This document shows positions 36,113-43,552 of a stretch of DNA of 64,000 nucleotides, piece by piece. Every line of letters starts with the position of its first letter. Within the stretch, counting starts at the first letter, position 1. This DNA is from Scleromatobacter sp038243995 (lineage in GTDB: Bacteria > Pseudomonadota > Gammaproteobacteria > Burkholderiales > Burkholderiaceae_C), in assembly GCA_038243995.1 (NCBI GenBank), contig JBBRTV010000004.1, forward strand, positions 1 through 64,000, given 5' to 3'. The notes below the pieces were generated by a model. It did no database searches, was not told where the DNA came from, and saw nothing but the letters and a program-made list of their open reading frames with translations. The translations under genes were made by a program, and so were the position numbers.

Positions 36113-39100
36113 CTAAGAGGGGATTTTAGGCGGCGGACAGCTCGCGCAGGTGGGGGCGCCCTGCAGGAATGCAAGAACGACGCCCGCGAGCGCGCCCGGA
36201 TCGCGCGCCAGCGCGAGCGCCAGCGGCAGGCCGCCCCCGTGTTCGCGCAGCCGTCGCCCCTGGGCGCCGAGGTCGAACGCGGCGTTGCGGCGCCCGCTGG
36301 CCAGACCTGCGGACAGCACGTAGCAGTAGGTCTCGGGCCAGATGGACGGCACGAAGATCAGGTCGGGATCGATCGCGGCGATGCGCGACGCGAGATCCGC
36401 GTCGTCGTAGCGGCCGTGCACGCGCGCGCCGGCAGCCGCGAGGGCGGGGTCGTCCATCGAGTAGCCGAGCAGTTCCAGCCGCAGCGGCAGTTGGTTCGCC
36501 GCGGCGTACGCTGCGAGGTCGAGCAGCACCTGGTAGCCCTTGATGGTGCTGATCGCGCCGATGGCCAGCACGCGCGCCGGCGCCGCCGCGGAAAACGTCG
36601 TGCGAAACGGCGGCGCCGGCCGCTGCGCGATGGGGGCCTCGTGCGGAACGACCGTCGGCGCCAGGCGCGGAAAGTAGTGCAGCAGGCGATGCGCGACGTC
36701 GACGTCGGGCACCTCGATCGTGCGCGCCGCCGCGAGCAGCGCAGCGCTCTCCGCGCGCCAGTCGACGATCGACGACGTCGGCTCCGGCAAGTCGCCGTCG
36801 CCGATGCAGCGCTCGCACTGCGCGACGCCGAGTTCGCCGCACCACAGGCCCGAACGGTCGACGAGGTTGATGCGCGGGCAGACGGCGTGATAGTCGTGCA
36901 CCATCGCGTCGATCGGCACGCCGAGCCGCTTCGCCGCCGCCGGCAGCGCCGTCTTGAAGCCCGGCGGGAAGTCGATCAGATGGTGCAGCATGACCGCTGC
37001 GATGCCCAGTCCCGCCAGCAGCTCCGCGAGATCGATCGACGTCGAGCGCGCCGTCGCCGCGCCAGGCCAGGTCGCCGCCAGGTCGCGCAGGTTGGGCAGC
37101 TTCAGCGCCCCCGGGACGAAGACGCTGATCGTGCCCGCGCGGGCGCCGGGGCGCAGCGAAACGACGGCCAGGCCGTCGGTCTGCCAGCGCCGCGTGCGCT
37201 CGGCCTCCGCACGCTCGGTGCCGCCGCCGCGCGCATGGCTGACCGAGAGCACGCGCGGTCGCGGATCCGCGCGCACGAGGCGCGCCATGTCCAGGCGCGC
37301 GCGCGCGGCGGCCAGGCCGTCGTCCCGGGTGAAGCCGGCGATGCGCTCGCGGTAGCCGGGGTGCAGGCCCTCGAGCGTGGCCAGCACGCCCTGCATCCTG
37401 TCGTCCGCTTCGCTGCCGAATGAAACGGAGCCGCGATGCCGCACGTAGACGTCGGCCGCCAGCAGATTGGAGAAGCCGGCGCGCTCGCAGCGCTGGCACC
37501 AGTCGTTCTCCTCGCCGTAGCCGCGCCCGAAATGGTCGGCATCGAGCAAGCCGACGGCGTCGATCGCCGCCCGCGTCATCACCATGCAGAAGCCGACGCC
37601 CGTGGGCGCCGGCGTCGCGACCCCGGCGTTGACCTTTGCTGTCAATCGATCCAGCTCGTCGTGCGCGATCTCGAGCGGAGCCCAGTTCTCGGCCTGCGCG
37701 AGGGGATAGCTGCACAGCGTCGCGTTGTTCGACAGGGGCGTGACCGAGGCGACGGGGCGTCGCTGCGGCGCCGCGTCGCCGGAGTCGTCCCCGCGATGCG
37801 CGAGGAGTCGATCGAGCCAGCCGTCGTAGACCACCGTGTCGGAATTCAGGATGACGACGTCGCGCTGCGCATGCAGCGCCAGGCCGCGGTTCACCGTCCG
37901 GACGAAGCCCAGGTTCTCGTCGTTGACGTGCAGCGTGATCAGCCCGTGCGCCGCGAGTCGGCGCAAGTGGGCCGACAACGCCGGTTCGGGGCTCGTGTCG
38001 TCGATGACGACCAGTTCGAATGCAGTGTCATTGCGCACGCACAGGACGGCGTGCAGGCAGCCGAGGGTCTCCTGGATGCCCGCGTAGACCGGGACGAGGA
38101 CGTCCACGACCGGGTTCGTCGTCGAGGATGCGCCCGACGCGGCGCGACGGATCGGCTCGATCCAGGGTGCCTCGGCGAGGAAATCGATGTGCTCCAGGGA
38201 GCTGACGGGCCACCACGGCAGCGGGCGGTCGCGCGGCAGCGCGGAGTCCGGCGGCAGCGCCGCCAGCAAGTACCGCAACAGCGTCGAGCGCGAATCGATG
38301 CGCGCGCGAGCCGCGCGAATTTCGACGGGTTGCACCGCGGCATTGGCGCGCTGGAAGTTGATTCGGGGCGAAAGCCCCTTGCGCCAGCCGACAGCGAGGA
38401 AGTGGCGCAGGCCCGCGACGCCCGATCGACGCGCCGCCCCCGATTGCGACAGGTAGAACGACTCGTCGAACCAGGCGCTCGGGGTCAGCCCCGCGAATCG
38501 GCCCACGAGCGCGTAGTGCAGCAGCGGATTGATCTCCGGCGGCCGGCCTCCGGGTAATCGGGCCGTGTAGTGGCGCGGGTCGAAAAGCAGGTTCGGCAGC
38601 AGGCTTTCGGCGGCTCCGCGAGCGATGTAGTGGCGCACGGCCGCGGCTGCGGACAAGCCCGTCGGGGCGAGGGGGGCCTGCCCGGCCGCCGCGCGGCCCC
38701 TCAGCTGCTGGCGGTAGGTGACCTCGTCGAACAGGCCGGTACGACGGGTCAGGAAGCTCTCCAGGCGGCTCGCCGCGGCACGTGCGAGCGGCCAGCTCGG
38801 TGAAGCGCGTCGAAGTCGGTGCAGCGTCCACGACGCCAGCGTCGCCACCCGGTGCAGCTCGATCAGGCGGCGGCGCGGGCTTGGCCGGTGCACGCTCGAC
38901 TCGTCCTCCTGCGGACCGGCCGCCGGGGCGCGCGCAGCCGGGTCGACGAGGTGAAGCAAGCCCTCCTGCGCGGCGAATTGCAGCGCGGTCGCCTGTTCCC
39001 CGGCGCCCAGGACGCCCAGGCCGCCCGTCTCGACGAGATGCTCGAAAACCAGGAGCCGGTGGCGCCGCTGCACGGTGTCGGAATCCGTCGACCGCGTCGC

Positions 39101-39958
39101 CTGCCAGCGCGCGGGGAGGCTGGCTCGCACCAGCGGCAGCGGCGAGCCCGCTGGAAATCCGTCGACGAGCAATTGCAAGGACAACTGTTCAGGCAAGGGC
39201 GCGCCGGTCCAGATGCCACCCGGGATCTCGACCTCGAACCCGCTGGCGAGCGGCGTGCCGGGAGCGGCCGATTGCACGTCGTGACGCGGAGTTCGCCGTG
39301 CCGGGGCGTCGATTCGCACACCATCGTCGCGCATCCATTCGAAGACTTCCGCGCCGGGCCGTGCGCCGACCGCCCAGCCGCCGACCACGAGCGAATCGAG
39401 CGCTTCGAGCTGCACCGGAAACGGTGGCCCGTCGGGCTCTGTCCGGGTTGCCGCAAGGGCGCCGTCTGCGCGCGAGCTTGCGGCCCTGGCGGGTTCGAGC
39501 GAAGGGATCGGCGCGGAGGCCGCAGCGCCGGCCCAGCCCAACCCGCGCAGGTGCAGGCGGGCGCGGGCAAGCAACGCCCGCCTGCGGGCCATGTCTTCCG
39601 TCTGCATCGCAAGGTCGATCAGGGCCTCGATATCGGCGCACCGCAGCGTGATCTCGTTGCCCGCGGTGTGACCCTCGACCACGACGCGAAGCGCGACTTC
39701 GCCCGCGGCGCTTCGCTCGCGCCAGATCGTGGGCGGCAGGTCGATCTCGAAACCAAGCAGGGCATCGGGCACGTCGAGCGATGCATCGACGTCCGGCCTG
39801 CGGACTCGCCACACCGGCGCCGCGAGAGACCTGTCGCCGCAAACCAGGCGAATCGCTTCGCCGCCGGGAATCGGTCCGCAGGCCCATCCGAACATCCGAA
39901 GCTCGCGCACGCCATCGACATTCGCGCGAACGGTCGCGCGCGCCTTTTCTTTCGCCAC
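36113..39958 (-). CDS. Giant double glycosyltransferase (GT2 + GT1) with N-terminal beta modules
   Basis: About 1281 residues if it starts at GTG 39958; the frame stays open to 40063 and the true start is uncertain. Two beta-rich modules are at about 20-105 (LRMFGWACGP; RVRRPDV) and 185-275 (LVVGGWAVGA). A region of NPLLHYALVGRF / WFDESFYLSQ repeats lies near 480-560. A GT2 domain is at about 615-860 (VVDVLVPVYAGIQETL; VVILNSDTVVYDGWLDRL; GRGYGEENDWCQR). A GT1/4-like domain runs from about 900 to the end (VLSVSHARGGGTERAE; IFVPSIWPETYCYVLSAG). The last ~700 residues parallel the protein at 53661-56315. It sits between amtB and gshA, behind a terminator. Confidence 0.85.
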   Translation of the reverse strand: MAKEKARATVRANVDGVRELRMFGWACGPIPGGEAIRLVCGDRSLAAPVWRVRRPDVDASLDVPDALLGFEIDLPPTIWRERSAAGEVALRVVVEGHTAGNEITLRCADIEALIDLAMQTEDMARRRALLARARLHLRGLGWAGAAASAPIPSLEPARAASSRADGALAATRTEPDGPPFPVQLEALDSLVVGGWAVGARPGAEVFEWMRDDGVRIDAPARRTPRHDVQSAAPGTPLASGFEVEIPGGIWTGAPLPEQLSLQLLVDGFPAGSPLPLVRASLPARWQATRSTDSDTVQRRHRLLVFEHLVETGGLGVLGAGEQATALQFAAQEGLLHLVDPAARAPAAGPQEDESSVHRPSPRRRLIELHRVATLASWTLHRLRRASPSWPLARAAASRLESFLTRRTGLFDEVTYRQQLRGRAAAGQAPLAPTGLSAAAAVRHYIARGAAESLLPNLLFDPRHYTARLPGGRPPEINPLLHYALVGRFAGLTPSAWFDESFYLSQSGAARRSGVAGLRHFLAVGWRKGLSPRINFQRANAAVQPVEIRAARARIDSRSTLLRYLLAALPPDSALPRDRPLPWWPVSSLEHIDFLAEAPWIEPIRRAASGASSTTNPVVDVLVPVYAGIQETLGCLHAVLCVRNDTAFELVVIDDTSPEPALSAHLRRLAAHGLITLHVNDENLGFVRTVNRGLALHAQRDVVILNSDTVVYDGWLDRLLAHRGDDSGDAAPQRRPVASVTPLSNNATLCSYPLAQAENWAPLEIAHDELDRLTAKVNAGVATPAPTGVGFCMVMTRAAIDAVGLLDADHFGRGYGEENDWCQRCERAGFSNLLAADVYVRHRGSVSFGSEADDRMQGVLATLEGLHPGYRERIAGFTRDDGLAAARARLDMARLVRADPRPRVLSVSHARGGGTERAEAERTRRWQTDGLAVVSLRPGARAGTISVFVPGALKLPNLRDLAATWPGAATARSTSIDLAELLAGLGIAAVMLHHLIDFPPGFKTALPAAAKRLGVPIDAMVHDYHAVCPRINLVDRSGLWCGELGVAQCERCIGDGDLPEPTSSIVDWRAESAALLAAARTIEVPDVDVAHRLLHYFPRLAPTVVPHEAPIAQRPAPPFRTTFSAAAPARVLAIGAISTIKGYQVLLDLAAYAAANQLPLRLELLGYSMDDPALAAAGARVHGRYDDADLASRIAAIDPDLIFVPSIWPETYCYVLSAGLASGRRNAAFDLGAQGRRLREHGGGLPLALALARDPGALAGVVLAFLQGAPTCASCPPPKIPS

Positions 39959-40065
39959 GAAGGATGCCCCGGTATCCAGATGTTCCTGAGTCGAGCATTG
40001 TGCCGGGCGCTGCCGGCGGGCGCGCCTGATCGAGCACGACGACTCGATGATCGCGCCGGCCAACG

Positions 40066-40092
40066 AAAAAGGGCCGCCCTGCGGGGCGGCCC
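40066..40092 (-). terminator. Intrinsic terminator after amtB
   Basis: Read on the minus strand: GGGCCGCCC-CGCA-GGGCGGCCC, a perfect 9-bp stem with a 4-base loop, followed immediately by TTTTT. It lies 47 bp beyond the amtB stop and would end the torF-glnK-amtB transcript before the glycosyltransferase gene. Confidence 0.9.
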
Positions 40093-40139
40093 AAGCGCTC
40101 TCTCGATCAGCAGGGACAACTGCTATCGAGGCGTCTTCA

Positions 40140-41684
40140 TCATTTGCTGTAGGCCGTCTCGCCGTGCGACGAGATGTCGAGGCCTTCGCGTTCTTCCTCT
40201 TCCGTCACCCGCAGGCCTATCGTCAGGTCGACGAGCTTGAAGGCGATGAAGGCGACGACGCCCGACCACACCAGCGTCACCCCGACGGCCTTGGCCTGGA
40301 TGATGAACTGCGTGAGCATCGGCGTGGAGCTGACCGCGCCGGTGACCCAGTTGGTGATGCCCGGGCCGCCGAGCGCCTGGTTGTTCAGGATGCCGGTCAG
40401 CAGGGCACCGACGATCCCGCCGACGCCGTGCACGCCGAAGACGTCGAGCGTGTCGTCCGCGCCGAGCACCTTCTTCAGGCCATGCACGCCCCACAGGCAG
40501 GCGAAGCCGGCGATGAAGCCCAGCAGGATCGCGCCCATGATGCCGACATTGCCGGCGGCCGGCGTGATCGCGACGAGACCGGCGACGGCGCCCGAGGCGG
40601 CCCCCAGCATCGAGGCCTTGCCGCGCATCAGCACTTCACCCAGGCACCACGCCAGCACCGCGGCTGCGGTGGCGGTGAAGGTGTTGAGGAACGCGAGCGT
40701 CGCGCTGTTGCCGGCTTCGAGCGCCGAGCCGGCGTTGAAGCCGAACCAGCCCACCCACAGCAGCGAGGCGCCGACCATGGTCAACGTCAGCGAATGCGGC
40801 GTGAAGGCTTCCTTGCCGTAGCCGATGCGCTTGCCGACCAGGATCGCGCCGACGAGACCGGCGATGGCGGCGTTGATGTGCACCACGGTGCCGCCGGCGA
40901 AGTCGAGGGCGCCCCACTGCCAGATCAGGCCGGCCGTGGCGTCTGCCGCGGTGCCGGCGGCTGCGCTGGTGTAGGCGTCCGGACCTTGCCAGAACCAGAC
41001 CATGTGCGCGATCGGCAGGTAGCTGAACGTGAACCACAGCACCATGAAAGCGAGCACCGCGGAGAACTTGATGCGTTCCGCGAAGGATCCGACGATCAGG
41101 CAGCAGGTGATGGCCGCGAAGGTCGCCTGGAACACGACGAACGTGATTTCGGGAATCACGACGCCCTTGCTGAACGTGGCCGCATTGGTGAACGTGCCGG
41201 CGATCGGATCGAAGATGTCCTTCAGGCCCAGGCGCGAGCCGCCGCCAATGAACGGGCTGAGCCAGCCGGAGCCTTGCGTGAACGCGAGGCTGTAGCCGTA
41301 CAGGACCCACAGGACGACGATCATCGAGAACGTGACGAACACCTGCATCAGGACGGACAGCATGTTCTTGCTGCGCACCAGGCCGCCATAGAACAGCGCC
41401 AGGCCTGGGATCGACATCATGATGACGAGCACGGTGGACACGAGCATCCACGTCGTGTCGCCCTTGTTCGGGACCGGCGCCGAAGACGCCGCGGCCGGGG
41501 CGGACGCCGCACCGGCCGCAGCCGAGGCGTCAGCCGCCGGCGCGGTCGCGGCCGCCGGCGCCGCAACGGAGGCGGCGGCGACCGGGGCCGACGCCGCGGA
41601 AGCCGCGTCGTCTGCCGCGAGCGACGCCGCGGAGAACCCGAAGGCGGCGAGCCCCAGGGCGAGGGAAGCGAGGAGCTTTCTCAT
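40140..41684 (-). CDS. amtB: Ammonium transporter
   Basis: Protein of 514 residues. A signal peptide covers about 1-23 (MRKLLASLALGLAAFGFSAA), as in E. coli AmtB. It is followed by a ~50-residue Ala/Ser/Pro-rich periplasmic extension before the first conserved helix (DTTWMLVSTVLVIMMSIPGL). Eleven membrane helices follow, with conserved FYGGLVRSKN, WGALDFAGGTVVHINA and GVHGVGGIVGALLTG segments including the twin-histidine pore residues. It conducts ammonium and is blocked by GlnK, whose gene is 70 bp upstream. The alanine-rich extension is unusual. Confidence 0.95.
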   Translation of the reverse strand: MRKLLASLALGLAAFGFSAASLAADDAASAASAPVAAASVAAPAAATAPAADASAAAGAASAPAAASSAPVPNKGDTTWMLVSTVLVIMMSIPGLALFYGGLVRSKNMLSVLMQVFVTFSMIVVLWVLYGYSLAFTQGSGWLSPFIGGGSRLGLKDIFDPIAGTFTNAATFSKGVVIPEITFVVFQATFAAITCCLIVGSFAERIKFSAVLAFMVLWFTFSYLPIAHMVWFWQGPDAYTSAAAGTAADATAGLIWQWGALDFAGGTVVHINAAIAGLVGAILVGKRIGYGKEAFTPHSLTLTMVGASLLWVGWFGFNAGSALEAGNSATLAFLNTFTATAAAVLAWCLGEVLMRGKASMLGAASGAVAGLVAITPAAGNVGIMGAILLGFIAGFACLWGVHGLKKVLGADDTLDVFGVHGVGGIVGALLTGILNNQALGGPGITNWVTGAVSSTPMLTQFIIQAKAVGVTLVWSGVVAFIAFKLVDLTIGLRVTEEEEREGLDISSHGETAYSK

Positions 41685-41754
41685 GGTCGGAATGCTTTCA
41701 GGAGTTTGGAAGCGTGTAGCGTTTGGAGGAGGGGCGACCGGGCGTGCGGGGCGC

Positions 41755-42093
41755 CTACAGGGCGTCCTTGCCGGTCTCGCCGGTGCGGATGCGCACGACC
41801 TGCTCGAGCGCCGAGACGAAGATCTTCCCGTCGCCGATCTTTCCGGTGCGGGCCGAGGTCTCGATGGCTTCGATGACCTGGTCGACGAGCGAGTCGTCGA
41901 CGGCGGCTTCGATCTTCACCTTGGGCAGGAAGTCCACGACATATTCAGCGCCGCGGTACAGCTCCGTGTGGCCCTTCTGGCGACCGAAGCCCTTCACTTC
42001 GGTCACGGTGATCCCCTGCACGCCGATCGCGCTCAGGGCCTCACGCACTTCGTCGAGCTTGAAGGGCTTCACGACGGCAGTCACCATCTTCAT
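41755..42093 (-). CDS. glnK: PII nitrogen regulatory protein GlnK
   Basis: Protein of 112 residues, exact family length. It begins MKMVTAVVKPFKLDEVREAL. The T-loop is GRQKGHTELYRGAEYVVDFL with the uridylylated Tyr51, and the C-terminal signature TGKIGDGKIFV binds ATP. PII proteins sense 2-oxoglutarate, ATP and glutamine and gate AmtB. A GGAG site precedes the ATG at 42093. It lies between torF and amtB in one transcription unit. Confidence 0.96.
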   Translation of the reverse strand: MKMVTAVVKPFKLDEVREALSAIGVQGITVTEVKGFGRQKGHTELYRGAEYVVDFLPKVKIEAAVDDSLVDQVIEAIETSARTGKIGDGKIFVSALEQVVRIRTGETGKDAL

Positions 42094-42140
42094 GGTCGAT
42101 TTCTCCAGGCTTCGGGGGCTGTTGACGCACCCGTTCTTGT

Positions 42141-42170
42141 CTGACAAAAGCGACCCGGGTCACCCCGGGC
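42141..42170 (-). terminator. Short hairpin with T-rich tail between torF and glnK
   Basis: On the minus strand, CCCGGG-GTGA-CCCGGG is followed by TCGCTTTTGTC. The 6-bp stem is short and the T run is interrupted, so it may be a partial terminator that lowers glnK-amtB expression relative to torF. Confidence 0.5.
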
Positions 42171-42196
42171 CGACGCGCGAAAAAGCTGATCGAACT

Positions 42197-42976
42197 TCAG
42201 AAGGCGTACTTGACGCCGGCGACCACACCGGTGCGACCGGTGAACTTGCCGCTGGAGGTGTAGTACAGGGCCTTGTCGGCATCGGTCGCGATGACCGCGA
42301 GCGATGCGGACAGGCCCTTGCCGAAGTCCTTGCCCAGGGTCAGCGAGTAGTCGCTGTAGGACAGGCCGGCGTCCTTGGCCACGGAGCCGGTGATGTTCTG
42401 GTAGCCGACGTGCGGCGTCAGCGTGAAGCCGGAGCCGACGTCGAAGTTCGCGCTCAGGTCGTAGTACTGGCTGCCCTTGCTGTCGTAGACGCCGAACAGG
42501 TTGGTCGCGCTGATCGAGACCTTGCCCGTGAACGGGCCGTACGTCAGGGCGCCGTAGAACTCGCCGGTGTCGGGGTTGGCCAGACCGATGTTGTGGAACT
42601 TCTCGCCGATGTAGACGTAGGCGAGCACGCCGACGTCGTAGGACAGATCCTTGACGAGCTCGCCCTTGGTGCCGCCGTACAGATCCCATTCGATCGGGGC
42701 ATTGCCGGAATCGATGCCGGCAGGCTTGCCCGCGTCCTTGATCCACTGGATCGTCGACAGCCAGGTGCCGGCGTAGAAGGGGCCTTGCGCGTAGTCGACG
42801 CCACCTTGAACCGCGGGGAGCAGCTTCGACTGCGAGATGCCGCGATAGCGATAGTCGCTCACCGCACCGATGTTGTACGAGATCGGGCTGGCAGCTTCTT
42901 CGGCGGACGCGAGCGTCGGAACGGCACTGGCGGCGAGGCCTGCTGCAATCAGGGCGAGCGCGGATTTCTTCATCAT
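42197..42976 (-). CDS. TorF-family putative outer membrane porin
   Basis: Protein of 259 residues. A signal peptide covers about 1-25 (MMKKSALALIAAGLAASAVP). The mature part alternates beta strands and turns with aromatic girdles and ends in ...AGVKYAF, the terminal Phe typical of outer membrane barrels. Segments such as SDYRYRGISQSKLLPAVQGG are typical of the TIGR02001/TorF family, often found beside glnK-amtB in betaproteobacteria. A GGAGA site precedes the ATG at 42976. The -24/-12 promoter and NtrC site upstream suggest nitrogen-limitation induction and passage of a nitrogen compound, which is inference. Confidence 0.88.
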   Translation of the reverse strand: MMKKSALALIAAGLAASAVPTLASAEEAASPISYNIGAVSDYRYRGISQSKLLPAVQGGVDYAQGPFYAGTWLSTIQWIKDAGKPAGIDSGNAPIEWDLYGGTKGELVKDLSYDVGVLAYVYIGEKFHNIGLANPDTGEFYGALTYGPFTGKVSISATNLFGVYDSKGSQYYDLSANFDVGSGFTLTPHVGYQNITGSVAKDAGLSYSDYSLTLGKDFGKGLSASLAVIATDADKALYYTSSGKFTGRTGVVAGVKYAF

Positions 42977-43046
42977 CTGGTTTCTCCGGGTGGGTTCGAT
43001 AGGGGTGGAAGCGAGGCGAAAACGTTTCTGTTTGTGCATCGTTTAC

Positions 43047-43061
43047 GCATGTTCCGTGCCA
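43047..43061 (-). promoter_or_regulatory. Sigma-54 promoter (-24/-12) for torF-glnK-amtB
   Basis: On the minus strand TGGCACGGAACATGC has GG and GC separated by exactly 10 bases and matches the -24 half TGGCACG fully. The -12 half is ATGC instead of TTGC. Transcription would start near 43035, about 60 bp before the torF ATG. rpoN is encoded in this window. Confidence 0.78.
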
Positions 43062-43127
43062 CTCGGTCGAGCAGTTCAGGTCGCATACGGGTTCGTCCGA
43101 AGGCCTTCGCAACGGGTGCGGCGAGGC

Positions 43128-43166
43128 GCGGACGCGCTCGCGAAGACATTTCGCGAGCGCGTCCGC
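43128..43166. repeat. Perfect 17-bp hairpin between NtrC site and promoter
   Basis: GCGGACGCGCTCGCGAA (43128-43144) and its exact complement (43150-43166) flank the 5-base loop GACAT. It lies about 65 bp upstream of the sigma-54 promoter and 108 bp from the NtrC dyad. No T tract follows on either strand. It may be a structural spacer, an IHF-like bend substitute or a transcript hairpin. Confidence 0.7.
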
Positions 43167-43273
43167 TCGCGCGAGAACCTGGCCGCTGGCGCGGCGAACA
43201 GCGGGGAAGATGGCTCCGCAGGCCCATGCGAACGCACCGAAAGCGGATGGTGCGCTGGACGCGCAGGAAAAAA

Positions 43274-43292
43274 TTGCACCAGTTAGGTGCAA
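43274..43292. promoter_or_regulatory. NtrC-type enhancer dyad
   Basis: TTGCACCAGTTAGGTGCAA is a perfect dyad and fits the NtrC consensus TGCACC-N5-GGTGCA. Its centre is about 245 bp upstream of the predicted torF-glnK-amtB start, within reach for a looping enhancer. It is also about 270 bp upstream of the divergent comM. Confidence 0.78.
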
Positions 43293-43552
43293 CTACCAAA
43301 GCGCTAACCGGCCTCCGGGCGCACTTGGTGCGCCGCAGACGCTCGCAGAATGAAAAGAGGGCGGCCGGGCGCTGGCGGCGCCACGATCCCCTGATTTTCG
43401 AATTGGGGTCATGCAATTCGCGCGCCAGACATTGTTCGCGCGCAACGTCTCTACTCTGGCCCCTTTTGAATTTTTCGCGCCGCATCGACGACGGGCGCCC
43501 GTCGCACCTGCCTGTCGCCCGCTCAACCCTTTCGCCGGTCCCGGATCGCCCC

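Noticed and set aside
39189..40094. Alternative frame with an ATG at the start of the giant glycosyltransferase
   Set aside because: Its sequence is Arg-rich without motifs, whereas the chosen frame has the GWA module; a frameshift is not needed to explain the gene.
43234..43253. Second possible NtrC site GCACC...GGTGC
   Set aside because: The half-sites are separated by 10 bases instead of the needed 5, so spacing does not fit NtrC.
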